DNA of 64,000 bases from NCBI RefSeq assembly GCF_000307105.1, contig NC_018645.1:779001-843000 (forward strand), read 5' to 3'. The notes beneath the pieces were generated by a model. The model was given only the letters and a program-made list of their open reading frames with translations. It had not been told where the DNA came from and made no database searches. The position numbers and the translations under genes are program-made. This document shows, piece by piece, positions 44,332 to 53,528 of the stretch (position 1 is the stretch's first letter; every line of letters begins with the position of its first letter). The stretch is from Desulfobacula toluolica Tol2 (lineage in GTDB: Bacteria > Desulfobacterota > Desulfobacteria > Desulfobacterales > Desulfobacteraceae).

Positions 44332-46653
44332 TTATTTTTTTTCACACGGAAAGAACAGCTTAAAAATTGAGTATCCTGAATTTAAACAATCCGTCCGGGT
44401 TTGGCAAAACCGGCAAGCCTTGATATCACCAGGGCATGTTGCATCGTTGTTCTCCAAAAGGAAGCGGCATCGTTTTGATTCCATTTTCAGTGTAAAGCCA
44501 AGACGGTCTGAAAATATTTTCATACGCAACAGGTCCGCACCTTTCCCTCCTGCATTAAATGCAAAGGGTGTTTTCGTGGAATACAGCAAGGTCTCCTGGG
44601 TGCTGAAAAATCCTTCAAAGATTCTTTTCCGGGCATCTGCTTCAATACCCACACCAAAATCATGTATGCAAAAGAGAATTCCGGCATCTTTTGTTTTAAT
44701 AAAAATATGGATTTTGCCGTAGTCAGGGGTATTTTCAATGGCATTTTTAACAAGTCCGCCAATTGTTTTATCCAGGATTTCTTCGGGCAGCAGAAGAACC
44801 GGCAGGTTGTCATCCACAAAAATTTCAATATCAATGGGCCTGAATTCAAATTCAGGCTTAAGGGAATCGTATAGTTTTTTGAAATATTCGGAAAAGACAA
44901 TCGGCCTGTAATGAATTGATCTGGGCCCGAATTTGTCATCAATCAATTGCGTGATTGATTGTTCAAGATTGTCTGAATTAAGGTTTTCCAGGATAAGAGT
45001 TTCAAGTTCATCCTGGCAGATTTCAAACATCTTTAACAACATAGTTTGGGCAGAATAGGTCTTGTCTTCCATGATATCTGCCACCTCATCCTGGATATCA
45101 ACGATTCTGTTCAGTGTTCTTTCAATTCTGTCCAGAGTGCTGCTGGCATCTATCCCTTTCACTGATTCAAGCTTCTTTTTTAAGATCTGCAAAGAACCGT
45201 TAAGTATGGCCACAGGTGTTCTCAGTTCATGGGAAAGGTGGTTGATGGCTTTTCCTTTGGCGCGGTTCATTGACGCCACATCTCTGTAAGCCTCCTTGAG
45301 AGCTTCGGCAAACCGTGCATTTTCAATTGAGATGGCAACGGTTCCGGCTATCATGGTCATAAGTTCCATATCATTATAATCAAACCGGTTCTGTTTTTTG
45401 TTGATGGCGCACAAAACCCCTATGATCCTGTCCTCGCTTTTAATGGGAACTTCCAGGAGACTTTTTGTTTTGTATCCCAGTTTCTCATCCCGTTCAGGGT
45501 AATTGTCTGCCAGCTTTTCTATATCATTCACCAGGGCATATTCACCGGTTTTTATAATTTTACCGGCCAGGAGAGAATCAACCGGAAAACGGATGGTTTT
45601 TGTTCTTTTTTCCGTATCAAAATCATCATAGGATGCACCGGTGAAAAACAGTTCCTCCTTGATCTCATCATACAGGAGAACCACGGCTCCTTCAGTGTTT
45701 AAAAGCTCTTTGACCTCTTTTGAAATATAATTCATCAGATCTTCAAGTTCAGGATATTCCGGTAGAACGGCACTGATTCTCATAATGGTCTTGTTGTTTG
45801 CCTCAAGCCGTTTTTCTTCTGTAATATCTCTTAAGATCACAAAGGTTTCCGTTGGCCCGGTTTTAACTCTTGAATGGGATGCGGCCCATAGTACAACATC
45901 CAGTACCTTGCCTTCCCGTGTGAGCCGCTTTGTTTCGTAACGGGCAAGGGATTTTTGTGTTTCAAATTTATTTATCATTTCATGGGTTTCCGCTTTAAGG
46001 GCTTGGGGCACAAACGGAACAGGTTTGCCTTTGAGTTCTTCTATGGACCATCCAAATGTTTTTGAAAAAGACGGGTTTAAATAAGAAACCAATCCTTTTT
46101 CATCATATACGATAATGGGATAGGGGATAAATTCCAGAATTTTTCGATAAATACGGTAGAGTTCTTTTTTTTTCCTTTCAGCCATTTTTGTTTCGGTTAC
46201 ATCCTGGAGGGTTTCAACAGCACCTGCAATGTTTCCATGATCGTCCGTATAGGGGGAGGCGGTAAAAAACAGCCATTTGCCTTCTTTATTCAAGTCCTGG
46301 AAAAAGTCGGTGGCTGCAAATCTTTCTTTGTCTTTGGAAGAGTGATTGTATTTTGGGCCGTAATGCTCAATGATTTTGGCATCTGAAGATTTGTCAATGA
46401 TCAGGTCCGCCATAACCGGCCGTTTTGAAGAATAAAAGGCCTTCCACTGGTTTTTTGTTCCGATCATGTCACTGGCGGACAGTCCTGACAATGCTTCAAG
46501 AGCCTTGTTAAAATGGGTGATGGTATGGGTTTTGTCAACGACAAACATGGGAATGGGAGCTTTGAAAATAATATTATTCAGCTCATGGTTTTGTTTTTCT
46601 AACTTTTCTATTTTATTTTCAAGTGCAGCAACATATTCTTCATTGTTTTTCAT
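44332..46653 (-). CDS. PAS-PAS-GAF sensor histidine kinase with cysteine-rich tail
   Basis: A soluble sensor kinase of 773 residues without membrane helices. Order: N-terminal coiled coil (5-25), PAS (about 27-160), second PAS (about 165-290, FIPYPIIVYDEKGLVSYLN), GAF (about 300-450, RIIGVLCAINKKQNRFDYNDMEL), HisKA with H475 in LSHELRTPVA, and HATPase (VKNAIENTPDYG, HDFGVGIEA). After the ATPase domain comes a tail with five cysteines, C740, C747, C750, C756 and C770, in CX6CX2CX5CX13C spacing, which could hold a metal or iron-sulfur centre. Divergent from the small kinase at 46841 and next to the ligase/ABC operon, whose promoter lies just beyond its 3' end. Redox or ligand sensing is a guess. 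Confidence 0.9.
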   Translation of the reverse strand: MKNNEEYVAALENKIEKLEKQNHELNNIIFKAPIPMFVVDKTHTITHFNKALEALSGLSASDMIGTKNQWKAFYSSKRPVMADLIIDKSSDAKIIEHYGPKYNHSSKDKERFAATDFFQDLNKEGKWLFFTASPYTDDHGNIAGAVETLQDVTETKMAERKKKELYRIYRKILEFIPYPIIVYDEKGLVSYLNPSFSKTFGWSIEELKGKPVPFVPQALKAETHEMINKFETQKSLARYETKRLTREGKVLDVVLWAASHSRVKTGPTETFVILRDITEEKRLEANNKTIMRISAVLPEYPELEDLMNYISKEVKELLNTEGAVVLLYDEIKEELFFTGASYDDFDTEKRTKTIRFPVDSLLAGKIIKTGEYALVNDIEKLADNYPERDEKLGYKTKSLLEVPIKSEDRIIGVLCAINKKQNRFDYNDMELMTMIAGTVAISIENARFAEALKEAYRDVASMNRAKGKAINHLSHELRTPVAILNGSLQILKKKLESVKGIDASSTLDRIERTLNRIVDIQDEVADIMEDKTYSAQTMLLKMFEICQDELETLILENLNSDNLEQSITQLIDDKFGPRSIHYRPIVFSEYFKKLYDSLKPEFEFRPIDIEIFVDDNLPVLLLPEEILDKTIGGLVKNAIENTPDYGKIHIFIKTKDAGILFCIHDFGVGIEADARKRIFEGFFSTQETLLYSTKTPFAFNAGGKGADLLRMKIFSDRLGFTLKMESKRCRFLLENNDATCPGDIKACRFCQTRTDCLNSGYSIFKLFFPCEKK

Positions 46654-46776
46654 AAATAAACCCCAAAAGACTTTACAAGATTCGTTGATACCCGTATAAC
46701 AAAATTTATGATTTATTCAAATGATAATAAGGTTTTAAATGTTCTTTGCCAAAGTGCGGCTAATGTGTAACAATCA

Positions 46777-46807
46777 ATTACAATATGTAAGCGATTACAA
46801 TATATAA
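46777..46807. repeat. Direct repeat of ATTACAATATRTAA between divergent kinase genes
   Basis: ATTACAATATGTAA at 46777-46790 and ATTACAATATATAA at 46794-46807, 17 bp apart; each is itself close to a TTAC/GTAA palindrome. Placed between two divergent signalling genes, it is a candidate operator. Confidence 0.5.
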
Positions 46808-46840
46808 AATCATTGATTAAAATTGCAAGGATTTTAAAGT

Positions 46841-47593
46841 TTGAAGGAAAAAACAACAAGCGCTACGATCAAAACCGAGATTCTTATTCATGATTTAAAG
46901 GTGCCCATTTCAGTAATAGATGCCGGGGCCAAATCATTGCTGAATCGACAGGATTCCTATGGTCCCCTTACGGATAAACAGATTAAAGTACTCAAAAGAA
47001 TTATCAGGAACACCTTGACAACGCAGCGGCTTGTAAATGATGTGCTGGAGCTTGGAAGATCCAGAGAAGGGGTAATGATCACCACTGATTTTTCCATCTC
47101 TTCCCTTGTAAAAAATGTGTTGATGGAAATTTTTGATCTTTCCAATCCAGGCGTGGCAGAGATGATTCGAAAAACCGGGACCTATGCTGAATTTCAACAG
47201 GCATTGCAGGATAGCAGGGCCGGGTTATCTTTTGATCCTAAAGTCTGGCAAACCGTGGTTCATCTTGATGAGGCCAAGGTAAGACAGATTTTGAGAAATC
47301 TTGTGAGCAATGCATTTAAGCATCGCGCTTCTTTTGTGGGAATTTCAGGCACTATTGTGGAAAAACAACTGATTTTAAGAGTAACAGATGACGGCAGAGG
47401 CATACCTCCGGCCGATCATCAGAAAATTTTTGAAACCTATTTTACCACAGGCTCGTCCATTGAGAGTGCGATTCGAAGTCATGGACTTGGGCTTGCCGGT
47501 GTAATGGTATTGTTAAAGGATATGGGAGGCGCGCTTAAGTTGAATTCAGACGATGGAAAAGGTGCTGAATTTATTGTGACGATTCCATTATAG
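46841..47593 (+). CDS. Small sensor-less histidine kinase
   Basis: A 250-residue cytoplasmic kinase made of a dimerisation/phosphoacceptor part and an ATPase part, with no sensor domain. The phosphoacceptor is H17 in LIHDLKVPIS (the HDLKxP subtype). ATPase motifs: LRNLVSNAFKHR, VTDDGRGIPPADHQKIFETYF, GLGLAGVMVLLKDMGG. It probably receives its signal from a partner, possibly the REC protein encoded convergently only two bases beyond its stop. The start is a TTG; AAGG lies about ten bases upstream and no ATG precedes the histidine. Confidence 0.82.
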   Translation: MKEKTTSATIKTEILIHDLKVPISVIDAGAKSLLNRQDSYGPLTDKQIKVLKRIIRNTLTTQRLVNDVLELGRSREGVMITTDFSISSLVKNVLMEIFDLSNPGVAEMIRKTGTYAEFQQALQDSRAGLSFDPKVWQTVVHLDEAKVRQILRNLVSNAFKHRASFVGISGTIVEKQLILRVTDDGRGIPPADHQKIFETYFTTGSSIESAIRSHGLGLAGVMVLLKDMGGALKLNSDDGKGAEFIVTIPL

Positions 47594-47595
47594 GC

Positions 47596-48120
47596 CTATT
47601 CCATTTTTTGAATGTCATCCCTTGAGGCGATCTGTTTTTCATCAAATTCATCCCAGAAATCCCTGTCTTTTTTTCGCCAGCCTTCCCCGAATATTTTATC
47701 AAATACGGGCTTGAGAAGTGAAAACCATGTGACATGGACTTTTTTCCCTTGTTGTCTTGCGGTCAAAATATCTGCAATATAAAGGGAAATATCCACAAGT
47801 TTGTCTTTGGGTACATAAGCATCCGCCTTTTGTTCAATGGACTGTTTTAAATTGTCAGGAGTGAGGGCATGAGCCGTGAGCATCAAGGAGGGGATATCAA
47901 TTTTATTGGTGATTTTTAAAAGGTCATATCCCTTAACTCCCATGATGTCCAGAACGGCAGCATCATAGGTGTTGTTTCTCAAATGGGCAACAGCCTCTTC
48001 AAAGGTTGCAGCCGTATCAACCGAACACATGTAAAGCAACTCTTTAAGAGTTTCCAAGATATCTGTTTCATCATCAACCACAAGAATTTTTTTGTTTTCA
48101 AGGATATTTTGATTGTCCAT
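47596..48120 (-). CDS. Single-domain response regulator with GWR-KDR-FW C-terminal extension
   Basis: A 174-residue receiver protein with pocket VVDDE, phosphoacceptor D58 in AVLDIMGVKGYD, LTAHALTPDNLKQSI and YVPKDKL. The C-terminal 45 residues (FSLLKPVFDKIFGEGWRKKDRDFWDEFDE) match the tail of the USP-REC protein at 34707 and are no known DNA-binding or enzymatic domain. It is convergent with the sensor-less kinase, the obvious partner. AGGAG precedes the ATG. Output must be by protein-protein contact or through the tail. Confidence 0.85.
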   Translation of the reverse strand: MDNQNILENKKILVVDDETDILETLKELLYMCSVDTAATFEEAVAHLRNNTYDAAVLDIMGVKGYDLLKITNKIDIPSLMLTAHALTPDNLKQSIEQKADAYVPKDKLVDISLYIADILTARQQGKKVHVTWFSLLKPVFDKIFGEGWRKKDRDFWDEFDEKQIASRDDIQKME

Positions 48121-48173
48121 TCAGGCTCCTGTTTTAGTTGCAGGCAATCATGGGAAATTATCTTGATGTTATT

Positions 48174-49397
48174 TTAATCAAATTGATCTAATAATTCAAT
48201 GACATGATTTATATCTGCAAAGGTATGACAGGCATTGATTTGAAATCTGATGGTCTCATCTCCTTTGGGCACAACGGGAAATGTTAATCCGACAACCAGG
48301 ACACCATTATTGAATAAATAATTCACAAGATCATGGGTTTTTGTTGTGTCTCTAACCAATAACGGTACAACCGGATGGGGACCTGTGATAGATTCTTTGC
48401 CAAGTCCTTCAAGTCCCTGCCGGAATTGGTTGGTTCTTTTTTGTAAGTCAAAAAGCAATTGGCGTCCCTGAGCGCTGTCACAAATATCAATGGCCTTTAT
48501 GGCGGCGGCGCAGTCTGCAACACTCAAAGGGTTGGTATAAATATAGGTGTCTGCCTTTTGCCGGACTGATTCGATAATGCTGTTGCTTGCACAAATAAAT
48601 CCTCCGTTCACACCAAAGGCTTTGCCAAAGGTTCCGATAATGATGTCCGGTGCTGCATTGCAAAATTCAGGGGTGCCGCGCCCGGTATCACCATAGGCAC
48701 CTATCCCGTGTGAGTCATCAACAACCGTGATCACTCCGTCTTTGAATTTTGAATCATATGATTTGCAGATTTTAGTGATTTCATTGATGGGAGCATAATC
48801 TCCTCTCATGCTGAAAATTCCGTCAAATATAACGACAACCCTTTCCATGCCGGGGCTGACCTCATCTAAGCAGCGTTTCAGGTCAGCCATGTCATTGTGC
48901 TTGAATATGCCTTTGTTTTCTTTGGGAATACTGCTGATTCGCATGGCCCTGATAATGCTGTTATGGTTGAGCTTGTCACCGATCCAATGGGTTTTTTTGT
49001 TGGAAATGGAGAGGGCAAGGCCGCAGTTTGCAGTGTAGGCGGAATTGAAAATTTTGGCAGCAGGTTTATTTGTAAATGCCGCCACTTTTTTTTCAAGACG
49101 GTCGTGATACACAAAGGTGCCGTCTATGAATCTTACAGCCCCTGGTCCTACGCCGAATTTATGAGTTGCCTTGTCTGCCGCATCTATAAGGTCCGGGTGA
49201 TTGGAAAGAGACAGGTAAGAGTTGGAGTTCAGCCGGATAAACTCATTATCATTTCCCTCAAGTTTATATCGCGGGCCATTGTTGCCTTTGGGCGGAATAT
49301 AGTGTTCAATTATTCTTTCAGTGGGTTTGGCGCGGCCTTCGAGTTTTAAGGCGTCTAATTCCTGTTCCAGGGATATGTCAAGCTTGTGTGTACTCAT
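48174..49397 (-). CDS. kbl: 2-amino-3-ketobutyrate CoA ligase (glycine C-acetyltransferase)
   Basis: PLP enzyme of the alpha-oxoamine synthase family that splits 2-amino-3-oxobutyrate with CoA into glycine and acetyl-CoA. 407 residues. Visible: RLNSNSYLSLSNHPDLI, GVGPGAVRFIDGT, VDDSHGIGAYG with the cofactor aspartate and histidine, and the PLP-lysine segment IIGTFGKAFG. Function is assigned from its partner: the start overlaps the stop of tdh (TAATG at 49397), the classical threonine dehydrogenase-lyase operon. Without that context an 8-amino-7-oxononanoate synthase or another family member would be possible. Confidence 0.88.
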   Translation of the reverse strand: MSTHKLDISLEQELDALKLEGRAKPTERIIEHYIPPKGNNGPRYKLEGNDNEFIRLNSNSYLSLSNHPDLIDAADKATHKFGVGPGAVRFIDGTFVYHDRLEKKVAAFTNKPAAKIFNSAYTANCGLALSISNKKTHWIGDKLNHNSIIRAMRISSIPKENKGIFKHNDMADLKRCLDEVSPGMERVVVIFDGIFSMRGDYAPINEITKICKSYDSKFKDGVITVVDDSHGIGAYGDTGRGTPEFCNAAPDIIIGTFGKAFGVNGGFICASNSIIESVRQKADTYIYTNPLSVADCAAAIKAIDICDSAQGRQLLFDLQKRTNQFRQGLEGLGKESITGPHPVVPLLVRDTTKTHDLVNYLFNNGVLVVGLTFPVVPKGDETIRFQINACHTFADINHVIELLDQFD

Positions 49398-50434
49398 TAT
49401 TTGTTCCAGTTCAGTATGACTTTGCCTGATTGACCGGATCTCATTGCCTCAAATCCTTTTTCAAATTCAGTGTAGTCAAATGTGTGTGTGATCAAAGGTG
49501 AAATATCAAGTCCGCTTTGAATCATGCTGTTCATTTTATACCAGGTTTCATACATTTCCCTGCCGTAAATGCCTTTGATGGTCAACATGTTGAATACAAC
49601 CTTGTTCCAGTCTATGTCCGTATTATCGGGCATGATGCCCAGAAGGGCGATTTTTCCCCCATGGCACATATTATTCAGAATGGAAGCCAGGGCGGCAGGG
49701 TTGCCGGACATCTCCATGGCTACATCAAATCCTTCTTTCATGCCAAGCTCTTTTTGGGCCTGCTCAATGCTTTGCTGTGTAACATCAATGGTAAGGGTTG
49801 CCCCTGCTTTTTTTGCCAGATCAAGCCTGTAGGGATTGACATCCGTCACCACCACATATCTTGCCCCTGCATGTTTTGCAATGGCTGCTGCCATGCATCC
49901 GATGGGGCCTGCCCCGGTGATCAGGACATCTTCACCCAGGACATCAAAAGACAGGGCCGTGTGGGTGGCATTTCCAAGGGGGTCAAAACAGGCCAGCACA
50001 TCCAGGGGGATTGTTTTATCACAATACCAGACATTGGTTACAGGGATGGCCAGATACTGGGCGTGTGCCCCGGGCCTGTTGACCCCCACTCCTTTGGTGT
50101 CCCTGCACAAGTGCCGCCGTCCGGCCAGGCAGTTGCGGCAACGGCCGCAAACCAGGTGGCCTTCACCTGACACAAGGTCTCCCGGCTTAAAATCAACCAC
50201 ATGGGAACCTGTTTTTTCAATGGTTCCCACAAATTCATGGCCGATGTGCATGGGAATGGGAATGGTTTTTTGTGACCATTTGTCCCAGTTGTAAATATGG
50301 ACATCTGTCCCGCAGATAGCGGTTTTGATGATTTTTATCAGCACCTCATTGTGTGCAATATCAGGAATTGGAACATCCTGAAGCCATAAGCCTTGTTCCG
50401 GCTTTGCTTTAACAAGCGCTTTCATGGTTTTCAT
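49397..50434 (-). CDS. tdh: L-threonine 3-dehydrogenase
   Basis: Zinc-dependent medium-chain dehydrogenase oxidising threonine to 2-amino-3-oxobutyrate with NAD. 345 residues. Catalytic-zinc ligands in [13 protein letters not shown] and [12 protein letters not shown], structural-zinc cysteines in [15 protein letters not shown], and the cofactor loop [13 protein letters not shown] are all present. Either ATG 50434 or ATG 50425 may start the protein; the latter gives MKALVKAK, which aligns with the start of the E. coli enzyme. Cotranscribed with kbl, giving glycine and acetyl-CoA from threonine. Confidence 0.93.
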   Translation of the reverse strand: MKTMKALVKAKPEQGLWLQDVPIPDIAHNEVLIKIIKTAICGTDVHIYNWDKWSQKTIPIPMHIGHEFVGTIEKTGSHVVDFKPGDLVSGEGHLVCGRCRNCLAGRRHLCRDTKGVGVNRPGAHAQYLAIPVTNVWYCDKTIPLDVLACFDPLGNATHTALSFDVLGEDVLITGAGPIGCMAAAIAKHAGARYVVVTDVNPYRLDLAKKAGATLTIDVTQQSIEQAQKELGMKEGFDVAMEMSGNPAALASILNNMCHGGKIALLGIMPDNTDIDWNKVVFNMLTIKGIYGREMYETWYKMNSMIQSGLDISPLITHTFDYTEFEKGFEAMRSGQSGKVILNWNK

Positions 50435-50550
50435 GGCAGATAAATCCGATAAATTTAGATACGGTTTGATAATTCTCCATAAAAAAGCCTATACCACACC
50501 TGTTCATTAAATGCCATTTATAAAGGAGACTTTGACAGTCTTTATCGTAT

Positions 50551-51603
50551 TCAAGAAATAAAAGGTGATGAATAATGGTCAATGCCTTTTTGAATCAAGG
50601 CCATTAAATTCTCTTTTTCTTTTGGAAATTGATACCCTTCATAATCATGGGTTAACAGGAGTTGTCCATTGGGGGCACTCCAGAAATTTCCCGCATGGTC
50701 AAAGCAGACTTTGGAGGTTACGTCAAGGTCTTTTAGGGTCTGTTTTATTTCCAGCAGCTGTTCTTTGGGTGTCAGGCGGTCCAGTTCATTTCGTGACGCT
50801 TTTTCATGCAATATGGTTCCTGGCCGGGGGGTAAAGGGCCGGGACCTGATATAGTGTGGGTTGATCAGGTTGAGGATACGGGCTGTGTTTGCTGCATGGT
50901 CTTTTGAAAAGGTCTTGCCGCCAAGGCCCGGCATCCAGTATTCCGAAACCTGAAACCCTGCTTCCATGGCTTTTTTGCCGCCTTTTACATGGTCTTCCGG
51001 TGTTGCCCCTTTTTTGATTTTTTTCAACAAGGCTGCATCACCTGTTTCAAGCCCGATATGGAGACGGTCAAGACCTGCTTTGCGGATTTTTTCAAGGTCG
51101 GCGGCAGGTTTTCTGGCAATGGTTCTTGACCGGCCATAGGATGTGATTCTTTCAATTGTGGGAAAAGTTGTTTTTAAATGGTTCAGTACCTGGATCATGT
51201 GATCGGTTTTCATGATCAGGCTGTCTGCATCCTGTAAAAAAACGGTTTTTCCTCCTGAGGCCAGCCAGGTTAAGAGCATTGAAATACCTGGGTGAAAATA
51301 GAGTCCAGGAGCTTTTTTTATGAATTCACCAACTGCCTGGTTTGTGATTTGGCCTTCTTGCCCCAGTTTTATGGATATCTTTTTGATCTGTAAATATATG
51401 TCATTCATGACATTTATATCTTGAATGATATCTTCTGGTTTGCGAAGTTCAAATTTTTCCGATTTGTACATGGCGCAGAATGTGCAGTGGTTCCATGGGC
51501 AGTTTCGGGTAAGCCTCACAAGAAGGGATGCACTGCCGCCTTCACTGGGCGGCCGGTACATGCCGGTTTCAAATTCATAGGTTTCTAAAGGACTGTCCTG
51601 CAT
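50551..51603 (-). CDS. Radical SAM protein with CX4CX2C motif
   Basis: A 350-residue radical SAM protein of unknown reaction. The iron-sulfur motif reads CPWNHCTFC (C35, C40, C43), one residue longer between the first two cysteines than the standard CX3CX2C. Proteins with CPWNxCxFC are a known branch, so this is a family trait, not damage. Further visible: GGSASLLVRLTRNCPW, LQDADSLIMK, RITSYGRSRTI, RLHIGLETGD and SEYWMPGLGG, the usual barrel strands including the SAM-binding glycines. GGAGA precedes the ATG. It follows a small membrane protein on the same strand by 24 bp. Confidence 0.85.
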   Translation of the reverse strand: MQDSPLETYEFETGMYRPPSEGGSASLLVRLTRNCPWNHCTFCAMYKSEKFELRKPEDIIQDINVMNDIYLQIKKISIKLGQEGQITNQAVGEFIKKAPGLYFHPGISMLLTWLASGGKTVFLQDADSLIMKTDHMIQVLNHLKTTFPTIERITSYGRSRTIARKPAADLEKIRKAGLDRLHIGLETGDAALLKKIKKGATPEDHVKGGKKAMEAGFQVSEYWMPGLGGKTFSKDHAANTARILNLINPHYIRSRPFTPRPGTILHEKASRNELDRLTPKEQLLEIKQTLKDLDVTSKVCFDHAGNFWSAPNGQLLLTHDYEGYQFPKEKENLMALIQKGIDHYSSPFIS

Positions 51604-51627
51604 GATATCTCCAGGTATTTCTTTGTT

Positions 51628-52176
51628 TTATTTGAGTTTTTCATACGCAGACAGCAAAAACAATGTCGCAAAGGGCTGAAGAAGCAAAAAACCGATAAAA
51701 GATGAAGCACCAATGGTTGTCAGGGCGAAGAAGACAATAAAAACAATGATATGATCTGACACAGGAGAGCTTGTTACCATGGCCGTGCTTTCTTTGACGG
51801 CATCAACAAGCCCGTATTGTTTGTCCACCATTACAGGAATCAGATAAAGGCATGTGTATCCAATTATAAGGGTAAATAAAATGCCGGGAATAATAAAGAG
51901 TGTGAATCCAACCATAGTGACAATAAAGACAATCAGCCCGAAAATGAATAACGGTAAAAACAGCCCGAGTTGTGAAAAAACGTCCTGGGCTTTGGGCTCC
52001 CGATTGTATTTTAACAGCTGATACAGTGAGTGGGTATACCCTGCAAAAGCAACAGGCGCAAGGATGCCGATGGAAAAAATACTGACGGCCGCTACAACAA
52101 GCGTAAGAATGATCAATGATAAAATATTATTGATACAATGAGTCCAGGCAGTTTCAACATGATATTTCACATCCAT
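51628..52176 (-). CDS. Small multi-pass membrane protein of unknown function
   Basis: A 182-residue hydrophobic protein with about five membrane helices (near 18-43, 70-92, 90-112, 140-156 and 155-172). Its pattern, an N-terminal amphipathic part AWTHCINNILSLI and helices rich in Ile, Phe and Gly with a central VDKQYGLVDAVKESTAMV segment, resembles DUF-type/YIP-like membrane proteins of many bacteria, for which no function is established. Probably cotranscribed with the downstream radical SAM gene (24-bp gap); it is divergent from ilvE. Confidence 0.65.
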   Translation of the reverse strand: MDVKYHVETAWTHCINNILSLIILTLVVAAVSIFSIGILAPVAFAGYTHSLYQLLKYNREPKAQDVFSQLGLFLPLFIFGLIVFIVTMVGFTLFIIPGILFTLIIGYTCLYLIPVMVDKQYGLVDAVKESTAMVTSSPVSDHIIVFIVFFALTTIGASSFIGFLLLQPFATLFLLSAYEKLK

Positions 52177-52337
52177 TTTTTTTTCCTTTGTCTTAAGCAG
52201 ATAAATAATTTAATATAGTAACCGAAAAAAAATAAGCCCGTCAATATAAACAAATAAAATTATTTTGGCAAATAATGAAATTACAGCTTATTTTTTGCAC
52301 AACACCATTAATATTAATTAAATTTACGGAGGAAAGA

Positions 52338-53402
52338 ATGGAAATTAAAGTCACCCTTGCCCAGACGAACAGAACACGGCCTCAGGATTCTGCGTTAGGG
52401 TTTGGCAATGTGTTTACTGATCATATGTTTGTCATGGATTATTCTAAAGATAACGGGTGGCATGATGCTCGAATAGAACCTTATGCTGATTTTAGTGTTC
52501 CACCTTCTGCAATGGTGTTTCATTATGGTCAGGCCATTTTTGAGGGATTAAAAGCCTATAAAACCCCGGATAAAAAGATCTGCCTTTTCAGGGCAAAGGA
52601 TAATTTTGAAAGAATGAACCGGTCTGCAAAAGGCCTGTGTATCCCGCAGATTGATGTTGATTTTGTCATGGATGCCATGAAAAAATTGATCAAACTGGAA
52701 GAAAAATGGATTCCTGAAACCCTTGGAACCTCACTTTATATACGACCCACAATCATAGCAACCGATCCGTTCCTCGGGGTGCGCGCGTCTTACACTTATA
52801 AGTTTTTCATTATTCTGTCTTCTGTTGGGGCATACTATGCCGACGGTCTGAATCCTGTGAAAATCTGGGTGGAAAAGGAGCATGTCAGGGCTATCAGAGG
52901 GGGGATGGGGGAATTTAAGACTGCTGCTAATTATGCTGCCAGTCTGTTTGCATCTGAAGAGGCAAAAAAGAATGGATATGACCAGGTACTCTGGCTGGAT
53001 GGCATCGAAAGAAAGTATATCGAAGAGGTTGGTGCCATGAATATTTTCCTGCTTATCGGGGATGAACTGGTGACGCCCATTCTGAATGGGAGTATCCTGC
53101 CTGGAATCACACGGTATTCTGTTATCAGTCTGGCAAAAAAATGGGGCATGAACATATCTGAAAGGAAAATCAGCGTTGAAGAAGTATTTAAGGCTCATGA
53201 AGACGGTAAACTGACAGAAATTTTCGGTTCCGGAACAGCTGCAGTGATTTCTCCTGTGGGTGAAATACGTTATGGAGACAAGGTTATTTCCATTGGGGAT
53301 GGTACACCTGGTGAAACTGCAATGAAGTTCTATAATGCATTAACCGACATCCAGTACGGAAAAGCCGAAGATACTGAAAACTGGCTTGAAGTCATTGGTT
53401 AA
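52338..53402 (+). CDS. ilvE: Branched-chain amino acid aminotransferase
   Basis: PLP-dependent (fold type IV) transaminase interconverting leucine, isoleucine and valine with their 2-oxo acids. 354 residues from ATG 52338, fixed by GGAGG about seven bases upstream; the frame open to 52275 is not supported. Visible: FHYGQAIFEGLKAYKTPD, RMNRSAKGLCIP, PLP-lysine K194 in GEFKTAANYAASL, IEEVGAMNIF, and FGSGTAAVISPVGEI at the cofactor phosphate site. It could act in synthesis or breakdown; its place beside an acyl-CoA dehydrogenase with the GAGCGCTC operator points to breakdown. Confidence 0.92.
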   Translation: MEIKVTLAQTNRTRPQDSALGFGNVFTDHMFVMDYSKDNGWHDARIEPYADFSVPPSAMVFHYGQAIFEGLKAYKTPDKKICLFRAKDNFERMNRSAKGLCIPQIDVDFVMDAMKKLIKLEEKWIPETLGTSLYIRPTIIATDPFLGVRASYTYKFFIILSSVGAYYADGLNPVKIWVEKEHVRAIRGGMGEFKTAANYAASLFASEEAKKNGYDQVLWLDGIERKYIEEVGAMNIFLLIGDELVTPILNGSILPGITRYSVISLAKKWGMNISERKISVEEVFKAHEDGKLTEIFGSGTAAVISPVGEIRYGDKVISIGDGTPGETAMKFYNALTDIQYGKAEDTENWLEVIG

Positions 53403-53471
53403 CTCTTATTTTATATGGAACCCAAGTTTTAATATGGAAATCAGGATCGATTTTTTTTAGCGACATATGCT

Positions 53472-53487
53472 GAACGAGCGCTCAATC
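53472..53487. promoter_or_regulatory. GAGCGCTC palindromic operator, copy 4
   Basis: GAACGAGCGCTCAATC, one base away from the consensus GAACGAGCGCTCAGTC. It is 42 bp before the XRE-cupin gene, which is followed by an acyl-CoA dehydrogenase gene. Confidence 0.75.
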
Positions 53488-53528
53488 AATATATGGTTTG
53501 TTCATAAAATCAAATGATTGGAGATACC

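Noticed and set aside
49517-50170. 217-codon plus-strand frame opposite tdh
   Set aside because: Cysteine- and histidine-rich translation is the mirror of zinc-dehydrogenase codons on the other strand; no start signals.
53443-53471. Near-consensus promoter before operator copy 4
   Set aside because: I found TATGCT-like -10 material but no -35 at a sensible distance, so no promoter is annotated there.
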